Of a stretch of 64,000 nt of DNA, positions 1-7,955 are shown one piece after another; within the stretch, counting starts at the first letter, position 1, and every line of letters starts with the position of its first letter. This DNA comes from Maritalea sp049801075 (GTDB taxonomy: Bacteria > Pseudomonadota > Alphaproteobacteria > Rhizobiales > Devosiaceae), in the NCBI RefSeq assembly GCF_049801075.1, contig NZ_JBNAGG010000002.1:1-64000 (forward strand), given 5' to 3'. The notes beneath the pieces are model-generated. The model was not told the origin of the DNA, searched no databases, and saw only the letters and a program-made list of their open reading frames with translations. The translations under genes and the position numbers were made by a program.

Positions 1-10
1 CCAATGTCCT

Positions 11-24
11 GTGTGGATGGCTCC
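11..24. repeat. Subterminal inverted repeat of the IS element, left copy
   Basis: The sequence GTGTGGATGGCTCC is the exact reverse complement of bases 1333-1346. It lies beyond the 3' end of the transposase gene. Perfect 14-base agreement on either side of one transposase gene marks the element boundaries. Confidence 0.85.
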
Positions 25-246
25 GTAATTGCAAGTACTTTTTGTGACTTATTTCCGAGATCAGATACAGTCCTGTGTCCGGCCTATTGATGCAGGTTTA
101 TGCTGCTGGCCCTGATGATTTCCGCGAACCAAGTCCCATTCCGCTTGGCGGACTATTTATGTCCCCGGACATTGGCGGGGTGTCTTGGCTCTCCGGCTGG
201 CCCGGATATTCATCACATCATACGTTCTTGCAAACTTATTCTCTTT
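25..246 (-). ncRNA. Candidate bridge RNA (seekRNA) region of the IS element
   Basis: This stretch of about 220 bases lies between the transposase stop codon and the left inverted repeat and has no convincing ORF. In IS1111-type IS110 elements the non-coding RNA that guides target and donor choice is encoded downstream of the transposase, in this position. G+C-rich segments that could form stems are visible around 140-215. The assignment rests on element type and position. I did not fold the RNA or identify its guide loops. Confidence 0.4.
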
Positions 247-1269
247 TTAGGTTGTACTCATCTCCCTGTACGGTTCGCCATTGGTGAGCACCGCCCATGC
301 TATGCGAGCTGTTTTGTTTGCCATAGCAACGGCCGCGAGCTTTACGGGCTTGCGCTCGAGCAGGCTGAGCATCCATGGATCAGCTCTTTCAGGTTTGGTT
401 TTGGCAGCGCGCACGCGACTTGCCATGCCGTTGACCAAAAGCTTGCGTAGATATTGATTGCCCATGCGACTTATGCGCCCCAACACTTGTTTACCACCAC
501 TCGATTTGTTGAGTGGCGTCAGGCCGATCCAGGCAGCAAAGTCGCGAGCACTTCGAAACTGCCTTCCATTGCCGATGGTCGCAACGATGGCGGAGGCTGT
601 TAGGGGCCCGATGCCGGGTATGGTTCGTAGTAGTTCAATGCGTTCATCCTGCTTGGCCTGCTCAGAGATGGTCTTGTCCAGCCTGGCGATGCGCAAATCA
701 AGATCAATCAATTGATCGCACAGCAGCGCAATGACATCTTCAGCACTCTCGGGAATTTCCAAAAGTTCGCCAACCTGCATCTCGCGCGCAAGGCGGCGCA
801 AATGATCAATGCCTCTGGGAATAATAATCCCAAACTCGGCGAGCAAACCACGGATCATGTTTACCAGCTGGGTGCGTTGATTGATCAGTGCCTGACGAAC
901 ACTATGTTGGCTTAATATAGCTTGCTGGTCTTCTGTCTTGATGGCCACAAACCGCATGCTGGGACGTGTGACAGCCTCGCAGATAGCAGCAGCGTCTGCC
1001 GCATCCGATTTGCCGCGTTTAACATAGGCTTTTACGTAAGTGGCTGGCATCAATTTTACTTCATGACCCAGCGTCGTCAGCTCACGCGCCCAATAATGGC
1101 TCGATGCACAAGCCTCTATACCAATCAAGCAGGGGGCTAATTTTGCGAAGAAGGGCAGCATTTGGGCGCGACGTAAGGGTTTGTTGAAAGCGACCGATCC
1201 ATCTTCATAAACGCCGTGGACCTGAATAACATTCTTGGCAAGATCAACGCCAATTGTGATAATCTGCAT
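247..1269 (-). CDS. IS110-family transposase (DEDD recombinase)
   Basis: This 340-residue protein has the IS110 architecture: an N-terminal RuvC-like domain with acidic residues Asp9 (GVDLAK), Glu52 (GIEACASS), Asp89 and Asp92 (KSDAAD), then a C-terminal domain with the TIPGIGPLTAS helix-hairpin-helix segment and the SSGGK...GRISRMGN region that carries the catalytic serine in this family. It is intact and of normal length. An AGGAG lies just upstream of the ATG. Family members act with a structured RNA from the element's own non-coding end. No second copy is present in the window, and nothing indicates that the gene is broken. Confidence 0.95.
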   Translation of the reverse strand: MQIITIGVDLAKNVIQVHGVYEDGSVAFNKPLRRAQMLPFFAKLAPCLIGIEACASSHYWARELTTLGHEVKLMPATYVKAYVKRGKSDAADAAAICEAVTRPSMRFVAIKTEDQQAILSQHSVRQALINQRTQLVNMIRGLLAEFGIIIPRGIDHLRRLAREMQVGELLEIPESAEDVIALLCDQLIDLDLRIARLDKTISEQAKQDERIELLRTIPGIGPLTASAIVATIGNGRQFRSARDFAAWIGLTPLNKSSGGKQVLGRISRMGNQYLRKLLVNGMASRVRAAKTKPERADPWMLSLLERKPVKLAAVAMANKTARIAWAVLTNGEPYREMSTT

Positions 1270-1332
1270 TTGTGGCTCCTATACTAGCAGTGATAACACC
1301 TGCCATTATGGCGCATTTAACGCCGGTGTGTA

Positions 1333-1346
1333 GGAGCCATCCACAC
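1333..1346. repeat. Subterminal inverted repeat of the IS element, right copy
   Basis: GGAGCCATCCACAC matches the reverse complement of bases 11-24 exactly. It lies about 64 bases upstream of the transposase start, on the side facing the ABC transporter fragment. Confidence 0.85.
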
Positions 1347-1350
1347 CATC

Positions 1351-2142
1351 CGCTATTGGGATTGTTGCGCAATAGACAAGACTCAGGCTCCAAATGACGG
1401 TTTTGAGCCCCTGACACCCAAATGCTGCACATTGGCGAACGGCCGCTTCCGTACCAGCGCCCGGAATTCGAAAGAGAAGCGAGAGAATGCGCGCAAGGTG
1501 CAAATGGTGTTTCAGGACCCCTTTGCGTCACTCAATCCGACCCACACCGTGCGTCATCATTTGGCGCGCCCGCTTTTGCTGCACAGCCGTGTGCCGGAAG
1601 GTTCGACCTTGGAAAAGGAATTGGTGCGTACGCTTGAAGATGTGGAATTGGAGCCCGGCGTGATGTTGGACAAGTTTCCGCATGAGCTTTCTGGCGGTCA
1701 GCGCCAGCGGATCAATTTGGCGCGGGCTTTGGCCGTTGGCGCAGAATTGATTATCGCAGATGAACCTACATCAATGCTTGATGTGTCTATTCGCCGGTCA
1801 ATTTTGAACTTGATGAACCGATTGAAAAAAGATCGCGGCATCACGTTTTTGTACATTACACATGATTTGGCCACAGCTCACTATTTGACGGAAAATACGG
1901 CTGTGATGTTTGGCGGGCGCATTGTGGAATATGGGCCATCTGACGCGATTGTACGCGACCCTCAACATGCATATTCGCAATTGCTTTTGTCATCCGTGCC
2001 GAACGCGCACACGCGGATTAACGCCGATTTTGAACATGCACGTGACTTTTCTAAGTTTGCCGATAAAGTGCGCGCGGAAACAGCAGCCAGCACAGGCGGA
2101 TTGGAAGAGATTGCAACTGGACGTTTTGTGCGCGCTGCATAA
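1351..2142 (+). pseudogene. 3' fragment of a peptide/nickel-type ABC transporter ATPase, broken beside the IS element
   Basis: The readable part starts near 1480 with VQMVFQDPFASLNP (the Q-loop). It continues through the signature ELSGGQRQRINLARAL, the Walker B/D-loop segment LIIADEPTSMLD and a switch histidine in YITHDL. The tail resembles OppF/DppF-type ATPases. The Walker A segment and the first roughly 80-100 residues are missing. The frame stays open back to about 1351, but the translation between 1351 and 1470 does not look like an ABC ATPase, so the junction is probably complex. Without Walker A it cannot work as an ATPase. Further transporter genes, if any, would lie left of the window. 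Confidence 0.75.
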
Positions 2143-2174
2143 AACCGCATTTGCATGTTGATGGAGGTAAGCTG

Positions 2175-2783
2175 ATGGCAAATATTTCTCAGTTTTGTGT
2201 GCGTCCTGCGCATATAGAGGATGAGGCAGCCATCAGTGATATCTGCGTGCGCACGGCTGCCAGTGGTGAAGATGCGCGGGAAAATTATTCTCGACGTGAT
2301 TTACCTGGCATGATTTGGGCTGTGCCTTATGTGCACCATAATCCAGACCATTGCTTTGTGGTTGATGATGGGAAGGGGACGGCCATTGGCTATATTGTCA
2401 CTGCGGCCAATACCCGAACCTACGAGGCATGGCAGAAAACAAATTGGTGGCCGCGGGTGGATGCGTTTTTGGCTGAGTTCGAGCCGCAGACGGAAGGCGA
2501 CCACAATTTTCTTGAGGCTTTGGCGCAGAACCAAAAGCCAGCACCCGACTATGCCGATGAATATCCCGCTCATTTACACATAAACTTGCTGCCGCAGGCG
2601 CAAGGTGGTGGGTTTGGCGGAAAGCTCATGCGTACTGCACTCGACCGTTTACGTGCAGACGGTGTGAGCGGCATCCATTTGGGCGTCAATCGTGAAAATC
2701 ACCGGGCGATCGGATTTTATAAAGCCATGGGCTTTGAACAGATTGCAGATGATGGTGCACCAATTTTTGCGCGGACACTCTAG
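2175..2783 (+). CDS. GNAT-family N-acetyltransferase
   Basis: This 202-residue protein has the C-terminal GNAT acetyl-CoA-binding pattern QGGGFGGKLM followed by GVNRENHRAIGFYKAMGF, the usual motif A/B arrangement. The substrate is not evident. The ATG at 2175 is chosen because GGAGGT lies just before it; an in-frame TTG at 2151 has no such site. It follows the broken ABC ATPase by 33 bases on the same strand. Central residues 60-140 are variable and contain several Trp and Glu/Asp residues that could shape an acceptor pocket. Confidence 0.85.
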   Translation: MANISQFCVRPAHIEDEAAISDICVRTAASGEDARENYSRRDLPGMIWAVPYVHHNPDHCFVVDDGKGTAIGYIVTAANTRTYEAWQKTNWWPRVDAFLAEFEPQTEGDHNFLEALAQNQKPAPDYADEYPAHLHINLLPQAQGGGFGGKLMRTALDRLRADGVSGIHLGVNRENHRAIGFYKAMGFEQIADDGAPIFARTL

Positions 2784-2790
2784 GCGCAAA

Positions 2791-3291
2791 TCAGCTTTTT
2801 GCTGCACGAATGCGGGCACGCAGATATTTTGCGGCTGAACGATAATGACTTGGCCCGGCAGCTTCTGCCCAACGGCCGGGTGTCCAATCATTATTGGCGC
2901 CCTTCATCGGGCCGCCATAGAGCTCTTTGTCACTATGTGCTGCCATAAACTGGCGAATTTTTTCGTGATTGGTCCGGAGAAGTGCCACCGCATCTGCCCA
3001 ACTCAACTGGGCCTGTTGCTTGCGCAATTCGCTATTGTAGCGTTTGAGTTCTGACCATTTATAGCCTTTGGCCGGGAAATATACTTCTTTTCCCGCCATG
3101 CCGTCATGGTACCAACCAAGGAACAATTCAATCCAGTGTGCGCGATGGCCGATAACGTCTTTGATGGACGTGTCATCTTCATCCAATTGGAGGGCAAATT
3201 CGGCATCAATCGTGTCGATCAGCTTGTCCAGCTTGGCAAACTCTTTGTCGGTAACCTCAATGAGGTCGTGCTTAGTTGTTGCAGCAGGCAT
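2791..3291 (-). CDS. ClbS/DfsB-like four-helix bundle protein
   Basis: The product is a 166-residue soluble helical protein with the features of the ClbS/DfsB (DinB-like) group: an N-terminal KLDKLIDTID helix, IKDVIGHRAHWIELFLGWYHDG, and a C-terminal WTPGRWAEAAGPSHYRSAAKYLRARIR. Some family members protect against colibactin, but most are uncharacterised. The ATG at 3291 follows AGGAG at 3299-3303; longer in-frame starts lack this. The gene is convergent with the GNAT gene, with a gap of 7 bases, and diverges from the c-di-GMP gene. Confidence 0.8.
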   Translation of the reverse strand: MPAATTKHDLIEVTDKEFAKLDKLIDTIDAEFALQLDEDDTSIKDVIGHRAHWIELFLGWYHDGMAGKEVYFPAKGYKWSELKRYNSELRKQQAQLSWADAVALLRTNHEKIRQFMAAHSDKELYGGPMKGANNDWTPGRWAEAAGPSHYRSAAKYLRARIRAAKS

Positions 3292-3473
3292 CACATATCT
3301 CCTTTGCGGCATCAGAATGACGCAAAATGAATTGGCTGCATTGACCTTGGTCAAAAAAGCGCGTTTTAGGCTCCATTGGTGCTGAAAATGTTGATTTTAA
3401 TGTGCATTAAATAAGGAACATATTCAATATTTCGTAAGGGTTATTGGGGTAACGTCCGCCTAGGAGAGATATT

Positions 3474-5837
3474 ATGTTGCGTGTGATCAATTGTATTGCG
3501 TACGCACACGACCTTGCTTTGGTGGCTTTGGCAGCAGTGATCTGCGCCGTTGGTGCCTTCGTGTCCGTACATTTGCTCAAGAAGGTTTTCGCTACCACAT
3601 CGCGGGCGCGATTTGCGTGGGGATTTATTGGTGCCATCGCCGCAGGGTCAACCATTTGGTGCACCCATTATGTAGCTATGCTGGCATTTGAACCGGGCGT
3701 GCCGGTATCTTATGACTTTGGTCCGACACTTGTTTCTTTGATTGTTGCCATTCTCGGATGCATTGCTGCTTATGGCTTGGCGAGCGAACGTTTTGCCTTT
3801 GCCGCGCCTATCGGCGGCACAGTGTTCGGTTTGGCCATCTCTGCCATGCACTATATGGGCATGACGGCCTTTTCGGCGCGGGCGCTGCTGGCATGGGACA
3901 TGAATTATGTGGTTGCCTCCGTATTGCTTGCAGTTGTGCTTGGTGCACTAACATTCACCTTTATGGACAAATTGCGCGGCGCGAAGAGCATTGCCATCGG
4001 CTCCGGTGTGATGGTGCTGGCGATTGTCAGCCTACATTTCACCGGTATGGCTGCGTTGGAAATTAGCCCATTGGCACCTGATGCTGCAGACGCGACTGTA
4101 GCGGAAGCTCGAAATATGATTGCTGTTGCTGTTGCCGGGGTATGTCTTTTGGTTTTGGGCACTGGTGCGGTGGCGTTCTTTTTGGATAATCAAGCACGCG
4201 CATTTGCAACCATCCGTTTGCGGCATTTGGCGGAGAGCGCAGTGGATGGCATGGCCGTTGTGCGCGACCAACATGTGATTGGCGCCAACAGCGAATTTGC
4301 GCGGATGGTGAAAATGAGCAAGGCCGATATTGTTGGGAAACCCGTGGCCAAATTCATTGAAAATGTGGCGCAATATCAAGAAGGCAAGTTGAGCGCGACG
4401 GAATTGAAGCGCGAAGATGGATCTGGCCTGCCCGTTGAACTGGCGGTGCAAACTGAGCAGGTGAGCGAAGATGGTCAGCCTTTGACGGTTTTGGCGCTGC
4501 GCGATATTAGTCAACGTTTGGCGCAGGAAGAGAAAATTTCGTTTCTGGCGCAATATGACAGCCTCACAGGTCTGCGCAACCGCGCAACATTTTTGGAAAA
4601 TACGCAAAACATCTTGGAATGGGGTGGCAATGACAGCGCCTATGCGGTGATCGCCATCGATCTAGATCGCTTTAAAGAAGTCAATGATATGCATGGCCAT
4701 GTGGCGGGTGACCGTGTTTTGGGCTGTACCGGCAAACGGCTAAAAGAGGTTTTGGCATCGCACCAATTTGCAGCTCGTATTGGTGGCGACGAATTTGTGG
4801 TGTTTTCAGAAATCAAATCCAAAGATGATGCTATTCATTTGGCCGAAGTTTTGGAGCGCGAGCTGGGGCAAGATATTGAGCATGACGGTGCAGTTTTGAG
4901 CTGCCCAGCCAGCTTTGGCATTGCGCTTTATCCAGATGATGGGCAGCAGATCAACACATTGCTGAACAATGCTGATTTGGCCATGTATCGCGCTAAATCT
5001 TCGGATGATCAGCAGATTTGCCTATATGACAAAGGAATGGATGACACGATCCGCAAACGGCGTCAGTTGGTGGATGAATTGCGGTTGGCCATTCAAAGTG
5101 ATCAGCTTGAGTTGCACTATCAAGTGCAGATGAATGTGCCGGATGAAACAGTTGCTGGATATGAAGCGCTGGTGCGTTGGCGGCACCCTGAAAAAGGATT
5201 GCTGCCGCCAAATGTGTTTATTCCGCTGGCGGAGCAAACAGGCCTTATCACCATGTTGGGTGAATGGGTGCTGCGCACCGCTTGCCACGAAGCCGCAAAC
5301 TGGGAAAGCGGACTGCCTGTGTCGGTTAATCTGTCACCGGCGCAGCTAACCTCCACAAATTTTGTGGAGCAGGTCCAAGATATTTTGCTTGAAACGGGCC
5401 TGTCGCCAGAGAAGCTTGAATTGGAAGTGACCGAGACAAGCTTCATTACGGACCAGAAGAAAGCGATTGCGGTTTTGGAGGCGCTCAAGGCAACGGGAAT
5501 TTCCATTTCCGTTGACGATTTCGGTACGGGCTATTCGTCACTGGCGATGTTGCGGTCATTCCCGTTTGATAAGATCAAGCTCGATAAATCCTTGATTGAC
5601 GATATTGACAATAATCAAAAATCCAAAGGGATGTTCCGCGCGGTTCTCTCGCTTGGCGATGCTCTTTCTGTGCCGATTTTGGCGGAGGGCGTGGAGAATA
5701 AAGAACAGCTTGCCTTCCTGCTTGAGCATGGATGTCAGCTGGTTCAGGGCTATTATTATGGCAAACCGGAGCGACATGAAGCGAGTTCGCCGTCGCAGGT
5801 TGCGCCGGCCAAAGTGGTGGGGATCAAACGATCCTAG
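3474..5837 (+). CDS. MHYT-PAS-GGDEF-EAL c-di-GMP turnover protein
   Basis: This is a 787-residue membrane sensor. Residues 1-240 hold about seven hydrophobic segments with three MHYT signatures (His65-Tyr66 in WCTHYVAM, His126-Tyr127 in AMHYMGM, His188 in HFTGMAAL), which are thought to bind a metal or a diatomic gas. A PAS-like segment follows at about 250-345. The diguanylate cyclase domain has an intact GGDEF at 437-441 but no RxxD inhibitory site five residues upstream. The EAL phosphodiesterase domain begins with EAL at 564-566 and keeps the DDFGTGYSSL loop. Both output domains look catalytically competent, so the net activity is unclear. GGAGAG precedes the ATG and a strong terminator follows. 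Confidence 0.95.
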   Translation: MLRVINCIAYAHDLALVALAAVICAVGAFVSVHLLKKVFATTSRARFAWGFIGAIAAGSTIWCTHYVAMLAFEPGVPVSYDFGPTLVSLIVAILGCIAAYGLASERFAFAAPIGGTVFGLAISAMHYMGMTAFSARALLAWDMNYVVASVLLAVVLGALTFTFMDKLRGAKSIAIGSGVMVLAIVSLHFTGMAALEISPLAPDAADATVAEARNMIAVAVAGVCLLVLGTGAVAFFLDNQARAFATIRLRHLAESAVDGMAVVRDQHVIGANSEFARMVKMSKADIVGKPVAKFIENVAQYQEGKLSATELKREDGSGLPVELAVQTEQVSEDGQPLTVLALRDISQRLAQEEKISFLAQYDSLTGLRNRATFLENTQNILEWGGNDSAYAVIAIDLDRFKEVNDMHGHVAGDRVLGCTGKRLKEVLASHQFAARIGGDEFVVFSEIKSKDDAIHLAEVLERELGQDIEHDGAVLSCPASFGIALYPDDGQQINTLLNNADLAMYRAKSSDDQQICLYDKGMDDTIRKRRQLVDELRLAIQSDQLELHYQVQMNVPDETVAGYEALVRWRHPEKGLLPPNVFIPLAEQTGLITMLGEWVLRTACHEAANWESGLPVSVNLSPAQLTSTNFVEQVQDILLETGLSPEKLELEVTETSFITDQKKAIAVLEALKATGISISVDDFGTGYSSLAMLRSFPFDKIKLDKSLIDDIDNNQKSKGMFRAVLSLGDALSVPILAEGVENKEQLAFLLEHGCQLVQGYYYGKPERHEASSPSQVAPAKVVGIKRS

Positions 5838-5862
5838 AGTCCAATTTTTTGGTGAGATGGTA

Positions 5863-5896
5863 AGCACGACAGGTGAAATCCTGTCGTGCTTTTTTT
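5863..5896 (+). terminator. Rho-independent terminator after the c-di-GMP gene
   Basis: AGCACGACAGG pairs perfectly with CCTGTCGTGCT across a six-base loop and is followed directly by a run of T. It begins 25 bases after the stop codon. Confidence 0.93.
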
Positions 5897-5921
5897 GCGC
5901 GCTTGAATGACGAAATTTAAT

Positions 5922-5948
5922 ATGACTTGTCATTAAATGATAAGTCAT
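5922..5948. promoter_or_regulatory. Palindromic operator upstream of the MarR gene
   Basis: ATGACTTGTCATT and AATGATAAGTCAT are 13-base inverted arms with one mismatch and a one-base centre. The site ends 28 bases before the chosen marR start. Palindromes of this size are normal MarR-dimer operators, so autoregulation and control of the downstream tctCBA genes is the likely role. Confidence 0.65.
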
Positions 5949-5976
5949 GTAATTTCATCTTTGGGGGATGAGTGAA

Positions 5977-6474
5977 ATGAACAAGAAGACGACATCCGTT
6001 TTACGGTTGGATCATATTCCAGACACCGCCAGTGACTTGTCGGTTGCGACACAGCGTTTGGCCCGGCTTTTGCGTGGGCAGATTTCGATGTTGCTGGCAG
6101 CAAATGGCGAGTTGGGGCTGGTTGAATGGCGGATCTGTCTTGGCATTTCACAAAGCGAAAATCCATCGCAAAAAGACCTTGTTGATTTTGCGGGTATTGA
6201 ACAAGCACAAGTCAGCCGCGCGCTGATGAAGCTTGAGCAAAAGGGCATCATTCAATCCAAACAATCTGACCATGATCGTCGGGTTCGGATATTTAGCCTA
6301 AGTGAAACTGGACAATCTTACTTCGAACGGGTGGAGCCAGTGATTGCGACCTATCACCAGCAAATTGATAGTGTTTTGAGCGAGGCGGAGAAAGCACAAT
6401 TCCTCGACATGGTTGAACGCGTGGCCAAGGCGGCGCAATTGGCCAGCAATGATGAAGCACAACAAGCGGGCTAA
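5977..6474 (+). CDS. MarR-family transcriptional regulator
   Basis: This winged-helix regulator of about 165 residues contains the MarR pattern: QKDLVDFAGIEQAQVSRALMKLEQ as recognition helix, then KGIIQSKQSDHDRRVRIFSLSETG as wing with the usual DxRxxxxxLT-like strand. The ATG at 5977 is preceded by GGGGGA at a suitable distance; an ATG at 5968 is the alternative. It lies 61 bases upstream of tctC on the same strand and has a strong palindrome in front of it. It probably responds to the transporter's substrate or a product of the hydrolase at 9464. Confidence 0.9.
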   Translation: MNKKTTSVLRLDHIPDTASDLSVATQRLARLLRGQISMLLAANGELGLVEWRICLGISQSENPSQKDLVDFAGIEQAQVSRALMKLEQKGIIQSKQSDHDRRVRIFSLSETGQSYFERVEPVIATYHQQIDSVLSEAEKAQFLDMVERVAKAAQLASNDEAQQAG

Positions 6475-6534
6475 CCGAAGGGTCGGCGCGCGCTGAACAT
6501 GAACGGCTTCGGCTGAAGCGATTGGGAGGACAAA

Positions 6535-7470
6535 ATGAAAAAGTTTATTGCAGTTGCATGTGCGGCGATGATGACAATGACTGGGTCAGCTATGGCGCAA
6601 GATTGGTCACCATCAGGATCAGTTGAGTTGCAAATCGGCTTTGGTGCCGGGGGCGAAACTGATACGCTCGGCCGCGTGATCGCCGCGACGATGGAAGAGC
6701 AAACTGGCTGGAACGTTGTGCCACAAAACAAGCCTGGCGGCGGCGGTATCGCAATGTTTACGGGCCTATTGAACGCCAAAAATGATGGCTCGGTTATCGC
6801 TATGGGCGTTTCCATGCCTGTGTTGATCAACCTCACTTTGCGCGGTGACCAGTTGCCATTTGATTTGGACAGCTTTGATTATCTCGGCACGGTGACCCGC
6901 GCGCAATTGGCAATTATTGCCAAAGCGGACGCTCCGTTTGATGACATGGCGAGCCTTGTTGAATATTCAAAAGAGCAGGGCGGTGTGCCCGTTGCGTTTG
7001 ATGCCAAGCCGCAAGAATTGATGCTGATGGCGCTGAATGAGCAAACTGGCGCTGGTTTCAAGCTGGTTTCAACCAAAAGCTCTGCTGAGATGGTGCAGTT
7101 TGTTTTGGGTGGGCAGGTCCAAGCCTCTTTCAATGCGGGCACGCACATTCAGTATTTGGAAAAGGGCGACGTGAAAATGTTGGCCAGTGCCAATGCGGAC
7201 CGTCATGCCTATGCTGAAGACGTGCCAACTTTGCAAGAGCAAGGCTACGACCTTTACACAGACCCATATTTCTATTTTGCAGCGCCAAATGGGCTTTCTG
7301 ATGATGCAAAAGAAGCGTTGGCAGCGGCATTGGACAATGCCATCAAGTCTGAAAAAGTGCAGGATGTGGTCACCAATGTGATGCAAAACAGCACTAACAA
7401 TTTGGGCCCTGAGGGCACAAAGAAAATGATGGAAGATGGACTGAACAGTGTTGGCGATCTGTTCAACTAA
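6535..7470 (+). CDS. tctC: Tripartite tricarboxylate transporter substrate-binding protein (TctC/Bug family)
   Basis: This 311-residue periplasmic protein has a Sec signal peptide (cleavage likely after Ala21). The mature part shows Bug-family features: GFGAGGETDTLGRVIA near the N-terminus, NKPGGGGIAMF, and SADRHAYAEDVPTLQEQGYD-like C-terminal segments. Such proteins bind carboxylates and pass them to TctA/TctB. GGGAGGACAAA precedes the ATG. A stem-loop directly after the gene probably keeps expression of the binding protein above that of the membrane subunits. The ligand is not predictable. Confidence 0.92.
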   Translation: MKKFIAVACAAMMTMTGSAMAQDWSPSGSVELQIGFGAGGETDTLGRVIAATMEEQTGWNVVPQNKPGGGGIAMFTGLLNAKNDGSVIAMGVSMPVLINLTLRGDQLPFDLDSFDYLGTVTRAQLAIIAKADAPFDDMASLVEYSKEQGGVPVAFDAKPQELMLMALNEQTGAGFKLVSTKSSAEMVQFVLGGQVQASFNAGTHIQYLEKGDVKMLASANADRHAYAEDVPTLQEQGYDLYTDPYFYFAAPNGLSDDAKEALAAALDNAIKSEKVQDVVTNVMQNSTNNLGPEGTKKMMEDGLNSVGDLFN

Positions 7471-7479
7471 GCATGAATT

Positions 7480-7503
7480 GGCTGCCCCTAATTTGGGGCA
7501 GCC
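7480..7503 (+). terminator. Intra-operon stem-loop after tctC
   Basis: GGCTGCCCC pairs perfectly with GGGGCAGCC around the six-base loop TAATTT. A pyrimidine-rich run follows, but not an unbroken T tract. Its place between binding-protein and permease genes suggests partial termination or mRNA stabilisation. Confidence 0.65.
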
Positions 7504-7527
7504 TTTCCCTTTTTCAGGACAGCATTC

Positions 7528-7944
7528 ATGACTGATCGATTGACTGGTGTGGCCGTCATTTTGTATGGTACGGCGCTTTATTTCCTGATCACACCTGGTG
7601 CGACGGAAACGGTAGGGTATGGCTGGTTACGGCCAAACACGGTGCCGAATGTTATGGCAGTGATCATGATATTGGCTGGCACCACGCTGGCGCTTGCAAC
7701 ACCGCAAGTTCAGCAAATCGACTTTCCAAAAATGGCGCGCGCCGCCGGCTTTTTGTTGGTGATAGCAATTGGCCTATGGGCCATGGCGCAGTGGCGATAT
7801 CTGTTTGTTGCGCCCATCTTGGCGCTGGTGTTGATGCTGCTGGTGGGAGAACGTCGCTGGTCTTGGTTGATGGTGGGTGCACTGTTGCTGCCCCTGACCA
7901 TCAGTTTTTTGATTGAATATGTGCTGGAACGCCCTTTGCTCTAA
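7528..7944 (+). CDS. tctB: Tripartite tricarboxylate transporter small subunit
   Basis: This 138-residue hydrophobic protein has about four membrane segments, matching TctB in size and in position between tctC and tctA. Visible features are an N-terminal DRLTGVAVILYGTALYF helix and a C-terminal VLMLLVGERRWSWLMVGALL helix pair. TctB sequences are poorly conserved, so the call leans on context. Confidence 0.85.
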   Translation: MTDRLTGVAVILYGTALYFLITPGATETVGYGWLRPNTVPNVMAVIMILAGTTLALATPQVQQIDFPKMARAAGFLLVIAIGLWAMAQWRYLFVAPILALVLMLLVGERRWSWLMVGALLLPLTISFLIEYVLERPLL

Positions 7945-7955
7945 CTGGATAATTT

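Larger units (their letters stand above)
4..1350 (-). mobile_element. IS110-family insertion sequence, IS1111-like
   Basis: A full-length DEDD transposase gene is framed by a perfect 14-bp inverted repeat at 11-24 and 1333-1346. Short subterminal repeats, a single transposase gene and about 220 bases of non-coding DNA after the transposase stop are typical of the IS1111 subgroup of IS110. Elements of this subgroup have a few bases outside each repeat, so the outer ends given here are estimates. The right side abuts an ABC ATPase fragment that lacks its Walker A region, so the element probably interrupts or borders a broken transporter gene. Its left junction lies within 10 bases of the window edge and the target cannot be reconstructed. 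Confidence 0.8.

Noticed and set aside
58..450. Short plus-strand frames inside the IS element
   Set aside because: They run antisense to the transposase or its non-coding tail and have no ribosome site or family resemblance.
1432..2142. Treating the ABC ATPase as a normal gene starting at 1432
   Set aside because: The TTG start has no ribosome site and the protein would lack Walker A, so it is recorded as a fragment.
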